Origin: Microcebus murinus
Taxonomy: Eukaryota > Chordata > Mammalia > Primates > Cheirogaleidae
Assembly: GCF_040939455.1 (NCBI RefSeq)
Contig: NC_134117.1
Span: 63,634,501 to 63,698,500, forward strand
Direction of reading: 5' to 3'
Length of the DNA stretch: 64,000 nucleotides
In this document: in pieces, positions 46,990 through 59,944 of the stretch
Layout: each line of letters opens with the position of its first letter
Numbering within the stretch: the first letter of the stretch is position 1
The notes under the pieces: generated by a model
Seen by the model: only the letters and a program-made list of their open reading frames with translations
What the model was told of the DNA's origin: nothing
Databases searched by the model: none
Position numbers and translations under genes: made by a program

Positions 46990-49500
46990 GATGGTAAAGC
47001 TCTTTTTCTGCACAAAAATTAACTTAAAATGACCAGAAAGAGATTCAACCTTTAGTGAAACTAACCTTCAGCCAAATATATAAGGAAAGGTTCCAGACCC
47101 CAGTGTGCAGTTTCAAAAGTAAATAATATACCCTTTTGAGGAAATAATCCCTTATTTGAAACAATGCACTCTCTGACAATTGAGTGTCCCTGGAACCTAT
47201 GAATATGATGGAGCAAGATCACAGCTGAGTCAAGACACATTGGGATCTCCCTCTTTTTTAGGACACAGTCAGATGGTGGAGCAAGCTGACTCCTTTGGGA
47301 GGAGCCCTGAGTTGCTGATCTCTCTTGGCTGGGGAGAAGTAAAGGCTAAACTAAACTAAACAGAGAAATCCACTGTAATGCATTTAATGGACAACCAGGG
47401 ACAATTGCTTTTGTAATAGATCCTACCTTGAACTCCCCCACCTCCATGTATTCCAAATACTCACCTTAGTCAAGGAGAAACTTCCTGCATATAGTGTAGG
47501 AAGACTCACTCAGTGAATAGTGGGACCCTTACATGATAAATACAAAGGCACTGAAGGAGTAAGGACAGTAGAATGGATTAGAAAGCAGATGAAAACCATT
47601 CACCAGGAAAATTTTGCCATGAGGAAAATGAAACTAACACCCAAGTATATTACTATTAATATAATTAAGCAACATGCATTAATGAAACAATTACCTCTTT
47701 ATGAAGTCTCAAAGCAGGCATTCAGGAAATAGAAATTTAGGAAGAAACATAGCAAGGAAACAGAAACATGTAACACCTAAACAGATAAAGCAAGGAAAGT
47801 AGCAGAAAAGGATATTAAATCTAACATAGTAATGAAAGCTACATTGGAAATAATGAAGAATAGAAGCAACTGGAAATATCATAAAGGATGTGGAGATTGA
47901 AAACAAACAAAAGAAATTAAAATGAACAGTGAGTTAATATAATTATAAGATTAGAAAGAATTAGTTTTTCTGGAAGACCAAAAAGAAAGGAAAAAAAAAA
48001 AAAAAGTTCAACATATACCTGAGTGGTATCCCTGAAAAGGAGAAATGAACATTTGGAGAAAGAATATTTAATGTTATTTTTTCCAGATATGGAGGAGTTT
48101 TAAGAATAAATGTTTTTGACTCAAATCTTTTGTTTTTGTTTGAAAGTCCAACACTCTGAAAAAAATTGATGCAAAACGATCAGCATCAGTATCCTAATTG
48201 GGTTGACTTTTAAAATACAATCATTCCTTAGTATCCAGATGTGGGGAATCATTTGGTTCCAGGATCCCCAGCGGGAACCAGAACTCACTGATGCTCAAGT
48301 CCCTTTTGCTTTGTGTGCAGAACCCAGAGATGTGGAGGGCCAACTCTAACAGGAAGCTTTTGGGCAGTTGGAAAGGAGGTTTAGTACTATGTTAAGAGTG
48401 ACCTCAGAATTCTTCTCAGCAACATTCCACATTAGGAAAGAGCAGATCCCTGCCTTCAGTGCCTTCAGGAAAAGAGGGTGCAATTCATATTTCTAAACTC
48501 AGCCAATTCAAATTCCTATCATTTAAAGCAAAGCAACTGACAAACATTTTAATATGTAATAACTCTGGGAATCTAGTTTGCAGATTCCTTTAAGAATATT
48601 CTGCCAATAAAATGAATAGAGGAGCTAGCAAAAGGATTGTTGATAGACATTACCTATTTTAACTGTAGTAATAAGAAAAAAATACTGTTGGGAATTATGG
48701 TTACACAACAGAATGAAAATGTTATAAAGGATAATAGCATGGAAATGATTTATTTAATACAGTTTGGAATGAAAAATGGAAGAGAAGTAGGATAAGTATG
48801 GTGAATTCCTCATCTTTTGTAGCTGAGGGCAAACAAAATGCCACGTAAAGGTGATATATCAAATAACATAAGCATAAATATTCAAAGGCATAAAAATGTA
48901 CTAGAACTTAGAAAGTAATGTAAACAACTAAAATTGAGTAACGCAACAAGGGAAGAGATTGGAGAGATTGGAGGTATACATTATGTCAGTATTATAGTTA
49001 AAGGTCAGTGGATAATAGATAAAGAAAACTATCATTCAAATATTATCTCACATTGTAGTAAAAAAGGTAACAAATAGAGAAATACCTGACTTTCAAATTA
49101 TCAATAGTAATACACACAGAGGCACATGTACACATATACACACACATACACTCTCTCAGAGAATATAGCTAAGAAAAAGGATAAAGTGAAAGGCAAAAAA
49201 AAAAAATCTAGAAATCATAACAAAATATTATATAACTATTCTGAAAATATCTACCATATTAATAAAGGCACTATTAATGGCATTTTAATGTGAAAGTTAC
49301 TTATTTCTACAAGAAATCAGTAGGAATGAATATCTATGCACCAAATGGCATAGCCTCGCATTCCATAATGAAAAATCTAGGCAATTAAGGCATAAGAGAA
49401 GAAAACACATTAGTTGCAGGAAACTTAATTCAGTGAATGCAAACCATTAATAAAAATTAGTAATCACATAGAAGACCTATAGAACATCATAATAATTCGG
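46990..49500 (+). mobile_element. Old L1/HAL1-like body, sense, with insertions
   Basis: A-rich plus strand typical of L1 coding sequence. It resembles an ORF1 region (about 47500-48200, e.g. GTGGTATCCCTGAAAAGGAG) and then, from about 49300, early ORF2 (TATCTATGCACCAAATGGCA, TAGAAGACCTATAGAACATC). No intact frame. It is broken at 48215-48352 by a MER2-type element. Whether it is L1M or HAL1 cannot be settled by eye, and the edges are approximate. Confidence 0.55.
48215..48352. mobile_element. MER2-type Tigger MITE, internally deleted
   Basis: CATTCCTTAGTATCCAGATG, TTGGTTCCAGGATCCCC, CTGATGCTCAAGTCCCTTTT and an end CAGAGATGTGGAGGGCCAAC match the two ends of a MER2/Tigger1-type element with the middle missing. 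Confidence 0.7.
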
Positions 49501-51049
49501 TATATCATATAACATTGTGTTTGTCTTCATTAAAGATATTTCTTCATAAATTCTTAAAAATGTTTGGTAAAACAGTTTTCTCTTCAATTGGAATAATGGT
49601 TTCGGAAATAAGAATATTTTTACAAGCATCTTTAACAAACTCCTTGTAATTTTATGTTCCAAGTTTGTAGCTATTCATACTTAGAGATTCTTCTTTGACT
49701 CCTGCATAACCTAAATCTCTAAGCATAGGACTAGGGTCAAGGATCATAAATTTGGAGATGCATTTGCAAATTGCTATGGTGGATATTTCAATTTTGTAAA
49801 GCATCAGATGCTTAATTGGCTGGGGGGGGGATATAGAAAGGAAAAATAGAGTCCTTTCTCTTAAAAGCCTCCAGTAAGCAAGAAAAACACATATTATATA
49901 TCATAATAAATAGAAGATCTAAAATAAGCCCCAGTGTATTTGAGGGGAAAGGCACCTTTCTGGAAACATCCAAAAGGATCTTATAAAAATATAAATGAAG
50001 TCTTACGATGCAAGAATCCAGCCTGTTTCAACGCGGACTCAGTAACTTACTTATCAGAGACCTGGAACAAAAAATAGTGGTTATGGGTAACTAATCTTCT
50101 GTGATCACTAGAAGAAAGATGTGACAAAATCCTATATCCTCTTTTTGGGACCCCTTCTGACATCCTTGTTGCCTGCTCTCTGTTGCACGTGCTGACAGTA
50201 GAGATGGGTGTTCTCCTAGGGGACACTTGCTCACGTTCGGGACCCCATTTCTCTCAGGTACCTCAGCCTTCTGACGCTTTCTCTAGTTACTAATATAAAC
50301 GTTCGTTATTGTTGTTGTTGTTTTTCTTTCACTACATTTGTAAATCTTGTGATTTCTGAAACCTTTGTTTTGATTCCTTTGTGAGATGATCATTCAGGCA
50401 GGAGAGACTCAGGAAAACAGAGCATGTTTTACTCACGGGTCCTAGAGACAGGGGTAATGGCAGGCCACACAGGGCCACGTGGAAAAGATACCAGGGTGGG
50501 TAGGAGGCAGAAGACAGGAGGAGCAGCAAGTTGTAAGCCACATTTTATTGGAGTTTCTGAGGAAAAGGCAATGTGGGGCAGGGTGACCAGTCTAGGAATG
50601 ACTAGTTTGAACAATATCCGTGGACTTTGGGCTATCAGGGCGGTCCCTAGTTGCTGGGTACCTGGTCCTGGTATGATTAAAGCAGAGGAATGTTGTCTCC
50701 TGGGGTGTATATGGGCCAGACAGAGGAGGGATGGCTCAGTGTTGGTGTGTTTACATACCCAAAACATGCTTCAGGCTGCTCCTTTTGCCATCTCTAAGAA
50801 TTGGCAAGCTCCAGGGAGGGGCAGGCTCTCCCCGGCTAGAAAGATTTTCTAAGATATCAAAACACCAGAACACACAGAAAATTTATGACATATATATTTA
50901 CAGTACAACCTTTTTCTGGGCCTTCTTTTCTCTCACTTCCTTCCTAAGATGTCTATCATTCCCGTAACATAAAATGCCATCTACATTCTAATGACTTGCC
51001 TGAGATTCACACTTGTGTATTCAGCTGCCTCTATGCCACATGAATTTTC
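49501..51049. other. No recognised gene
   Basis: GC rises around 50400-50850. Overlapping open frames of 142 codons (50424-50852, plus) and 112 codons (50429-50767, minus) lie on opposite strands of the same DNA, have no domain and are probably chance. A G-run of eight lies near 49822. Confidence 0.4.
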
Positions 51050-51990
51050 AAATATATCCAAAACATAGCTCTTGGTTCTCCTCCTCACTCTTGCTCCTCC
51101 CCCATTTTTGCCTTTCCAGATACATGGCACCTCCATTTAATGAAGAAGTCAAGCCAGGCACCATGCGGCTTCTTTTATTCCTCTCCTGCCCTTCCCCTGC
51201 CTGTCCCACCACCACCTTCTCACCCAACACGCCTGAAAACCTTTTAACCCGTCCCAGAGCTCGTTGGTTCTTCCTCCAACATGAATCTCAAATTCTACAA
51301 CTCCTGTCCATTCCCACTTGCTCATCTCACTGCCTTCCTGCTGTGGGGCCCCCCACACGCCCCATCATAGCATTCTCTGCACCTGTACCCCTGTTCTCTC
51401 TACAAACCATTCTTGATTAATCTGGGTGAAACAAACCCGAACCAACCACACCCCTCCCCAGCTCAACAGCAGTGCGGTTGACTTGCAGCTGTTTTCGGGG
51501 TGAAACACACAAACCCTACCAAGGTCCAGATGCCCTTTCTGTATTACCTGCTCTCTCCTCTGGCTTTTCCCATCTAAATTTTTTACTCTTCTTCTTCCCA
51601 CAACTCACTCTGCTCCGAACCTGGTGGTCTTTTAAAAGTTTTCAGAACAGTGTTTCTGGTCTTGATTTAAAGGATATTTAATTAAAGAAGAGTCTCCATG
51701 GAAAAACTGTCTCTGTCTGCCCTGTCCCTCAGTCCCCTCCCCCATGATCTTCTCTGTTTCAGCAGTTTGTTCACTGCCTTCAAAGCAGCTGACCACAGGC
51801 TGCAATCATGTTTATTTGTGACCTTGTTTTGTGTCTCCTTATCTAGACTGTAAGTCCCAGGATGCTAGGGACAGTGGAAGTGGCCTTCTCGCTGCCCAAT
51901 CAGCAGCTCTGCCACTGTGCAGTTACACGGTAGGCACATGTAGTAGACATCTGACAAAGGATTGTTGAGTGAATAATTTACGTTCAATTT
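51050..51990 (+). mobile_element. L2 fragments
   Basis: C/T-rich L2-like sequence, with the L2 tail at about 51830-51980: CTTATCTAGACTGTAAGTCC, CGGTAGGCACATGTAG and GGATTGTTGAGTGAATAA. The stretch 51160-51420 resembles the upstream L2 region but is weaker. The open frame at 51013-51420 (135 codons) has proline/serine-rich composition from this repeat and is not a gene. Confidence 0.5.
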
Positions 51991-52045
51991 GTTATTAAAC
52001 TTTTATTAAAAATAGACCAATCACTATTAACAAAACATGAAAGAG

Positions 52046-52051
<6 letters not shown>

Positions 52052-52089
<38 letters not shown>
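52052..52089. repeat. (GA)n microsatellite
   Basis: About 19 GA units. Confidence 0.97.
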
Positions 52090-52091
<2 letters not shown>

Positions 52092-52570
52092 TACTTCAGC
52101 CACAGCATGGAAGGCATTATAAATATTCACTGGAATTTGGGCTGCTATTAGTGGCTTCAACTCACCGAGATCTTTCCACCAAGGCAAGTCAAGAGAGGCA
52201 GGAGAGAGAGCTGAGGCGCTGGGAAGGGTGGCTGACAAGGCCGCTGCCACTGCGCCCTGCCTACCTTACCGGTGGTGGCTGTGACCACGCCATGCAGCGT
52301 GTCTCCATCGACAACTTTCTTCCTCTGGCCTCGCCTGCCATGCTACTCTGTAATTGGGACGTCTTTGTGTTATATTTCTTATTCTGACAGAAACACTCAA
52401 GAGAAAGAGCTCCACTTTGGTCTCAATTACTTCCGTTCCTTCCAATATATATGTATATATATATATTTTTGCCCGAGCCATATCCTAATTAGGCTCAGTC
52501 TCTTCCTTACATTCCCAGCTACTTGCGTGACAGATAATTCTATTAAATTTGGGGAGCAATGAGAGGAGGG
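52090..52570. other. No recognised gene; short TA tract
   Basis: Includes TATATATGTATATATATATA at about 52447-52466. Open frames on both strands overlap and lack domains. Confidence 0.4.
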
Positions 52571-52794
52571 CAGGGGTTGGCAAACTACAGCCTGCGGGCC
52601 AAATCCAGCCCGTCACTTGCTTTCATAAATAAATACAAAAAATTTGGAACACAGCTGCACTGACGCATCAGGCACCGCTCATGCTGGCTTTCCTGCCATG
52701 ACAGCAATACTGAGTCAGTGCAGTGGAAACTGTGGGGTCCACAAGGCTGAAAATATCTACTGCCTTCCATTTTGCAAAGTTTGTCAACCTTTGG
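52571..52794. mobile_element. hAT (Charlie-type) MITE
   Basis: Ends CAGGGGTTGGCAAACT and AGTTTGTCAACCTTTG are inverted copies agreeing at 13 of 16 bases. Between them, GCCTGCGGGCCAAATCCAGC and GGAACACAGCTGCACTGACG fit a common mammalian hAT MITE. The precise subfamily is not assigned. Target duplication not clear. Confidence 0.8.
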
Positions 52795-53408
52795 ACTGGG
52801 GTATGATTTCCTTTATTCTGAGCCTTAGATATAGTATTAGAATAGTTTACTTTTTAATATCTCTATGTATATATTAATAATTAATTTGGGGGGAAATTAG
52901 ATTCTGTTTATACCTGGAATATTACCTAGTTTGGACCCTTGTATGCACCAGGTATTTACTGAATCGATAAAGAGAGCTATCTGTGAATTTCCGTCCCTCG
53001 TCCTCTCCCAGGCTCTAAGGGCCTCACCTAGCAGGTTAACTCCTTCCTGTAGTGGTGATCTCGCCTGGTGCTTTCTCTGCCATAGAATGCAGCATTTTGA
53101 TCTTGTATGGGAATTGTGCGTGTGCGTAGCTAATCCAGCCTACTGGTGTGGCGCTGTGTAAAGAAAATTGTGTTTGAGAATGACAGATTGCCAGGCTCCG
53201 AGCTGCATCATAGTGGGGATTGTGCCTCTGTTGCCGACCTGGAAACTTGCCCAGGGTTTGTCACACGGTAGGGGTTTCATCATTCGCCAATGAGTCTGAA
53301 TTGTGCCTCCACAATAATAAGGACTTGCCTCCTTGAGTTTTGTAGATGGCCGTAGAACTGGATCAAAAACAAGCATTATTCAGCACAACGCACCTCCTAG
53401 ACGTGGGT

Positions 53409-53409
<1 letters not shown>
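52795..53409. other. No recognised feature
   Basis: Unassigned up to the CA repeat. Confidence 0.4.

Positions 53410-53459
<50 letters not shown>
53410..53459. repeat. (CA)n microsatellite
   Basis: About 25 perfect CA units, the longest pure dinucleotide run of this type here. Confidence 0.98.
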
Positions 53460-53461
<2 letters not shown>

Positions 53462-53509
53462 ACACATCTCATTTTCCCTTGTTCCATGTGGCCACTGTTT
53501 CTAATCAAG

Positions 53510-53720
53510 AGCTGGAAGATAGGTTTGGGGCTCTGCACTTTTATAGTCATAGGTTTGAATCCCAACTCTGCCATTTGCCAAGTAACTTTGAACAGTATGC
53601 ACAAGATGACCTTTGATTTCCTCCTCTTTTAAATGCACTGATCATAGCTACCTTCCAGGGCCCTAGGAGGAATGAATGAGATAGCACAGCCCCTAATACC
53701 GTAGCTGGTCAGTAGAGGTC
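53510..53720 (+). mobile_element. MIR SINE
   Basis: CATAGGTTTGAATCCCAACT, CTGCCATTTGCCAAGTAACT, CTACCTTCCAGGGCCC and AATGAATGAGATAGCACAG run through MIR. Confidence 0.85.
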
Positions 53721-54009
53721 AGTCGAGTTCACAAGGCCTGTGAGTTTCACCCCAAACTGCCAAAGGAAGCTCTGCTTCTCTGCCAGATGCCCTGCTGACT
53801 TGCAGTCTCCAGGGCTGGGAAGGCTGGGGTTCCTTTTTAAATTTCCTGCCACTTGTGAGGTCTGATCCCCCCCATTCATCTTCCTCATCACAGCCCTTTG
53901 CATTACAATCTGCCAAGTTGCTGCAGCCAGAACTCTGAGTCATTACTGCTATTTCCTGCTCCAGCAAACCCTCCGAAATATATCTTTAAGTTGTCCACTT
54001 CCCACTTAG
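53721..54009. other. No recognised feature
   Basis: Open frames on the minus strand (53709-53967) have no domain. Confidence 0.4.
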
Positions 54010-54720
54010 TTCCACAGTCATCTGTTTAGCCCAAATCACTATGTTCTTTCCCCTGGTCTGATAGAAAAACCTTCCTACTGGTCTCCCTCTACCTTCTTTT
54101 TCTTATGAAAACTAGAACTTTCAAACACACATATGAGACGTCTTTTCAAACACCCCTAATGATTCCCCCCAGCAATTGCTGTGATATCAGATCCCAATGC
54201 CTTATCCTACAGGTCATCAGGGATGATGCCTCTAACTTCACCTCACATCTTGGAGGTTGTGCACAGTACACCAGGCTCAAGGCCCCTTGGGCTGATGTCA
54301 GTGTCTTCAAAGACCAAACATTTTCCTGCCTCAGCCCCTTTGCACATTCCATTCCTTCTGCCTGCGTGCCTCTCTGCCTCCTTTGCATGGGTCACTCTTC
54401 ACATCCATCAGGTTCAGTTAAAATTTTGCTGTTGGAGACTTCTATGGAAACTTTGTTCTTCCTGTTAATCCCTTCTCTTATTTTTTTTTCCTGATTATTC
54501 TTATCATGATTTCTATATTTTGTATTTATAAAGTATTTATTGTGTTTGTTTGATGTTCCTACTACTTTGTATACTCTACAAGGGCTGAACCGTGTCTGCT
54601 TTGTTCATTGATATATGCCTAGCCCCAATGAATATTTTTTGTTTACTACATAGTAGTGCTTAATATATTATTCTTGAATGAATGAATGAATGAATACATG
54701 CATGAATGAATGAACAATGA
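54010..54720 (+). mobile_element. L2 with (GAAT)n tail
   Basis: TACTGGTCTCCCTCTACC, ATGCCTTATCCTACAGGTCA, CCTGCCTCAGCCCCTTTGCA, CTCTACAAGGGCTGAACCG and TATGCCTAGCCCC follow the L2 3' region in order, closing with GAATGAATGAATGAATGAAT. Open frames of 95 and 129 codons here are L2-derived chance frames. One of the longest L2 copies in the window. Confidence 0.8.
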
Positions 54721-55479
54721 CTTTAGGCAGATTTACCTCTCTCCAGCAAGTTTTCCTCTGAGTATAAATTACTGGCTGAAATGCTGACCTGTAAATTGAA
54801 ATATATCTTTTCTAAGAAGGTTGTGAATATGCCAGTGATTTGAAAAATGAACAGAAGTTCTTAACTGACTTTTACTCTAAGAAGATAAGTCCCTTTCAAG
54901 ATAATGCTCTTCTCAAATCTTTTAACAAGATGAAATAAATGCATTTTGTTGCTTTACTCCTTAGCATTTTAATTTTCAAAGAGCTTGGAGAGTTCTCTTT
55001 GAGGTTTAGTACACAGCAAGGTGTAATAAAAAAAGTATCGGTATCAGGTTTCAATTTGTAAAGACCATTTTAAAAATATCTTTTACCAATCTCAATGTAT
55101 TCTCTGCTACCTTAAATATGAAGAAACTGGTTTTAAAATACTGACAGTTATCTTAAAACTAATATTCTACTTTAGCTGCATATCTCTAGATAATATTTTT
55201 TAAAAGATAATGAATTTAATTAGAATTATAAAATGTTTTTACAGAGCCTGAATTTTTCCATAACTCATAAGTATTCTTTTTGTAGTAGTATTTTCCAATT
55301 TTTGAATTGAGCAAAAGAAACTTGAATTCAGATGACATTCTAAGTATCGGCTAGGATAACACCCCTATAAAATAGGCATATATAAATTCCTATTGTAAAA
55401 ATGCTTAAAATGAGAAAAAAAATCTTCAATGAGTATATAACATATCGGGTATTTACTTGTTTAATCATGGTCTGTGAGG
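54721..55479. other. No recognised feature
   Basis: AT-rich, unassigned. Confidence 0.45.
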
Positions 55480-55615
55480 TGACAACTATTATCTGTAAGG
55501 AAAGAGTCTTACTGAAAAGTACCTTGTTAAGGGTCACACTGGTAATAAGAGGCTTTTAGGATTTGAATGCAAGTTACTTAAACATCAGCACTCATGTTCT
55601 TTCCATCACTGATTG
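55480..55615 (-). mobile_element. MIR fragment
   Basis: GGTGACAACTATTATCTGTA, GGGTCACACTGGTAATAAG and GATTTGAATGCAAGTTAC match MIR complement. Confidence 0.7.
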
Positions 55616-55719
55616 CCTTCTGACCTTTTGCATTATCTGGTTCTTTTTCTTCCTCTGGCTACCTTCTTTCCCCCATTCCCCATTCTCTTTCCCCTACCAC
55701 CTTGAGGCAAATGTTTGAT

Positions 55720-56640
55720 TTATATAGTGTGAATATTTTGGTCTGCGTGTATATTTGCAGATGACGTATTTTGAATACTTGCATTTTTATTGACTTGATG
55801 CTAGTTCTCGCTTTTTTGATTGAACACTCTGTTTTTCAGATCCTTCTTTTTGTGTTGTGAGCATCAGATCCATCACTTCTCCTTGCTACATGATACTTCC
55901 TTGATGTGCATCTACCACATTTTATGTAATACTTATCTTCTCCCCAAGTAATGGCAACCTCATTTGCTTTTAACTCCCTTCTATTATAAATGGCTATGTA
56001 GCTAAAGTACATATTTTCATATAGAGTTATGCAATAGTTTATTTGGGATTTGTAGGATGCATGTAACTAAGAACAAATTTCCTTTGTTGTAAGGTGTATG
56101 CCACTTAATTTAGTTGATTAGTTCTGGGTTACATCGTGTGAGTGATGAATGTTTTCTTAAAGTATGCACATCCAGTTGTTGCCAATTTAATTGGTATAAA
56201 ATGACACTTCATTATTGTTTTAATTTATTTGATTACTGATGGATTTGAGCATCTCTTTGTTTACTTATTAGCATTAAATATTAGTCTTCCTCTTCTGTAA
56301 ATTTCCTATTCATGTTACTGTTAATTTTTCTATTTTGACCTTGCTCTTTTCCTTGTTGATTTGCAAGGCTTTGTCAGTCTTAAATATTGACAATATCTTT
56401 TCTCATTCTGTAATCTAGTAACATTTTATACTTATTTTTTGTTGATTTTGCTTTAAAAGTCCTTTGCTTCCTTCAAGTCATAAAGATACTCTTTCATAGT
56501 TTTGTCTAATAACTATGGTTTTATAGTTTACATTTAGATTTTAATCCACCTTTATATGTGTTATTAGATTAGTTCTGGTTTTATTTTGCCATAGAGTGAG
56601 CCAATATTTCTAATACCATCTATTAAATAATGAAATATCT
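55720..56640 (-). mobile_element. Old L1 late ORF2 fragment, antisense
   Basis: The plus strand follows the complement of late L1 ORF2: GATGGATTTGAGCATCTCTT, TTGTTGATTTGCAAGGCTTT, TCTCATTCTGTAATCTAGTA, GTCTAATAACTATGGTTTTA and TTTAATCCACC. It overlaps in content with 1-330 of the window but is more diverged. Confidence 0.65.
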
Positions 56641-57997
56641 AACATATTTTCTAATTTATTCATAAAAGAACTTATTTTTTACTTTTGGAGAAAGAAAAGT
56701 GACTCTTCAATATCATAGTGTCTTTCCTATAATAGAGATGCAGTCAGCAGTTTTTTAATGAGTGCAAATTGTATTTTATATCTGTTCTGAATCTGATCAA
56801 AAATACTTTGCCTGTGTGTGTGAATCTGCGAAGGCAGATTCTTTTTTGTTCTTCTTTCTCAAGCCTAGAGTTCTCAGAGGAACTGACATGGAATTTTAAG
56901 TTGAATATTTTAAAAAAACTCTTCTTTGTCCCCAACAACTAACATACCACTATCAATATGCTACATGATTATGTCATTTTAAATGGCAAACTAAAATTAA
57001 AAATAAATTTTCATTGATTGAGGACAATTATTTGAGTTGGTAATTATCTGAATTGGAAACAAAAGGTAATCATTCATAGGCCTTTATTTGTTTTCCAAAT
57101 ACAAAGCTGAGACTGTAGTTTAATATTAGTATGGAATACATGTTTTATCATAGCATTATATGATTTTAATAGGTTTGTTTTCCTTTAAGTGATGACTGCT
57201 TAAGTTGGAATTTTTGAAGCACAAGCTATAATAGAACCAAAGGGAAAATGAGGAGTTGCAAATGGTGCCTAATTCCATTAGAAGAAAGAGGCTTTTAGTC
57301 ACATGAGTGTCTGCAGAGATCTCTGACACTATTACAGGGAAAAATCCAGTGGAGGAAGATGGACTCGAGTGAAATGCTTATCTGATTCTGTAGTTCATTC
57401 CAGAATAAATAGGCTATTTACTTTGAAAGTTCAATAGATTTGGAGTTTAGTCAAATGGAATGGCATTTGATCTTTCTTTATTAGTATTGATACATTTGTG
57501 TTTAGAGAAGGTTTCTATCAATTATTGCTAATATTCTTATTGGTTGAGTTTCCTTCTCCCTCATTTGCCTACTGCTCCAATTTTGTGGAGCTCCTCTGAT
57601 TTTTTACAACATTAGGGCCTGGGCAAGTAAAAGTGTCTAAGGCTTTTTCAGAACCCTGTAACAGTGTTTTGCTCTTATAATTTTGTAACTTTCTTAAGTG
57701 CTAGAGAGAGAAATTGCAAGACGAAATGTTCTTGTTAAGGGTGCACAAATTTTGGAAATGACATTCCTTAAGTTTTTGGTAGAGAAAAAGAGGTCTGATG
57801 ATTCTCTCAGCTAGAATAATTCATGCCTTCTATAAATATTATATAAGTGATCTACTCTAAGGGATGAAGGCACAGACTTGTGAAAAGGTAACATTGCATT
57901 TGAATTATGGATGGAATCCAAATTATAAAAAAATATAAACATATTCCTTGAAACTGTAACTTCTTTATGATTGAGACTCCATAGGAGAAGTAATGTA
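56641..57997. other. No recognised gene
   Basis: AT-rich DNA without assigned features. Confidence 0.45.
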
Positions 57998-58103
57998 TAG
58001 GTGACTTTGACACACAGAAGGTCAAATTCCAGCTCTCCCATTTCTCCTATTTTGAGAGCTTAGTCCAGTTACACTCTAAACTTGTGCTGTTATCAATAAA
58101 ATG
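57998..58103 (+). mobile_element. MIR fragment
   Basis: GGTCAAATTCCAGCTCTCCC, then TCCAGTTACACTCTAAACTT and TATCAATAAAATG, fit MIR in sense orientation. Confidence 0.55.
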
Positions 58104-58969
58104 TCCACATGTGGCAGTATGCTAGAGGGTATCATTCCAGCTCAGCCCTGGTTTTATTTTCCTTCTCTCTCCCAACCCCATTCCCAGACTCTTAAGTTAA
58201 GAACAACTAAGCTGAACTTTAACCATAAGGAAGACACATTGTTTATTTTAGCTGGTTTAGCACTTAATACGCTTTTAATTGTCTGCCTATGACTAATGAC
58301 AAAAGGGGGAAGCCCATATTTCTTTAGAGAAGTAAAATAATTTGCCTTTATTTACATTGATCTTGTAATCTTTGTTCTCTTGGAGCAGTTGCTAATTATA
58401 TCAGTGTCAAACTAATTATGTTAAGTAATGGAAGTTAAATTCCCCCAGTGATTTAGAACCTAAGAATGGAATATTTTATAAGCAGTAAAGGATAATTTTT
58501 ATTTTGGAGGTACATCATGAAGCCTCCACAATATACTTATTTGTGAATTGCCATGTGTATAAAATAACAGACAGTCCCATTGAAAAATTTTCTTAAGTGG
58601 AATGGAAGGATTTTTTTCTCCATGTTGTTTTCAAACAGTTAAAGACCCACTAAATTGAACATTACTTGTCGTTAAATTCATAGCACCGACCTCTTTGATA
58701 AAGTTTATGTTAGTGTGTTTCTTTAAAGAAACAAAAACTGTAAGTTTTTGTGCAACATTTATATAGTGAATGATGTTCTTTGAAAATAACTATTGCGAGC
58801 CTTTCCTAACAATGGGATAGAAAAAAATCAGAGCCCATGAAATACAGGCTGTATTTTAGGGAGACACATGGAAAATTAATCCAACTTCAATTTCCTTTTC
58901 TAAATCTGGAATTTTCTTGTCACAAAATTCTCAATTCTTGAAGATTAATATCCTGCTCAAGAAGTAGTT
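58104..58969. other. No recognised gene
   Basis: AT-rich with many TAATTA-type cores around 58320-58440. No repeat assigned. Confidence 0.4.
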
Positions 58970-59042
58970 AGAAAGTTAGAAACCTGTGATTTCAGAAATG
59001 CTAACCTCCAGAAAGTTAGAAACCTGTGATTTCAGAAATGCT
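58970..59042. repeat. 40-bp-period perfect duplication
   Basis: A 33-bp block starting AGAAAGTTAGAAACCTGTGA at 58970-59002 is repeated without mismatch at 59010-59042; the spacer is ACCTCCA. Confidence 0.95.
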
Positions 59043-59115
59043 TATTGAGTATCTACCATGGACCAGAAAGTGGTTAAGGAGCTAAGAACATTTCCATAAA
59101 CAAAACAGAAAAGGA
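59043..59115 (-). mobile_element. L2 fragment
   Basis: TATTGAGTATCTACCATGGA, CCAGAAAGTGGTTAAGGAGC and CATAAACAAAACAGAA follow the complement of the L2 tail. Confidence 0.55.
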
Positions 59116-59906
59116 TATTTGCCACCATTTGGGGCTTTTATTTTCCCTTTGAGTAGCTGCTAAGTGCTAAAGTAAATGCAGTAAACTTAAAATAATTTAT
59201 TTATAAAATAAAATAACAATAAATTGACATTTTATATGTTTAATATGCTTTCTAAGGAATGTAGAACCTAAAAGTTTTATTCTGCTGGGGCCTGGATAGG
59301 TCTGTATATCCCAGCTTGGGGAAGAGCTGATGGCTGTAGAAGATGACTTTGGAGATTAGGTGGAGAGAGAGGGTGGGGTGTGAATGAGAGTAAGAATGAG
59401 AAAGTGAAGTAAACATGTTCCCCAGATGTTGAGTTTCTACATATCTCAACCAGGGGACCCACTGGTCGCCCATTTGGCCACTTCTGCCTTACTTACAAAT
59501 TCTGATTTTCTGGAAACGTGGAAAACAAAAAAACACAGCAAAACTCTCAAACAGAAGCAACAAGTACTTTTTTCCTTCCACAGAATTTCTTTGCCCACTG
59601 TGGTACAGGGGCTTTGCTGAGCATCACACATTTCCTTCATTCAACTTTTTCTTCAATGTAAGAGAGACCCTCTCTAAAGTTAAAGTGATATGTTGGCAGA
59701 ACATGAAATCTAGCCAGAGCTAAAACTACAATATGGGAAAAATCAAGAAACTTTCTAGTAAAATCAAACATATTGAGCATTTGTGTTCATTACGGATAAC
59801 TAGAAATGTCTCTAGAATAGGAGAAAATAAAGAAAAAATGGAGAAGACATCATCAAAGAAATAATAAAAGAAAATTTCCCTTAAATTTACAATGTAAGTG
59901 CCCTAG
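59116..59906. other. No recognised feature
   Basis: Unassigned DNA left of the PCNP pseudogene. Confidence 0.4.
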
Positions 59907-59938
59907 CACAATTTTTTTTTTTTTTTTAGTTTGACAAA

Positions 59939-59944
59939 TTTATT
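59939..59944 (-). terminator. Polyadenylation signal of the PCNP retrocopy
   Basis: TTTATT on the plus strand is AATAAA on the minus strand, 12 bases before the poly(A) tract. It was inherited from the parental mRNA. Confidence 0.85.

Noticed and set aside
50424..50852. 142-codon open frame on the plus strand
   Set aside because: It overlaps a 112-codon frame on the opposite strand, has no domain, no splice or promoter context and unremarkable composition. Chance open frame in locally GC-richer DNA.
51013..51420. 135-codon open frame on the plus strand
   Set aside because: Lies in L2-like, C/T-rich sequence; the proline/serine-rich product follows from that composition.
54105..54494. 129-codon open frame on the plus strand
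   Set aside because: Contained in an L2 copy and accompanied by a second overlapping frame; not a host gene.
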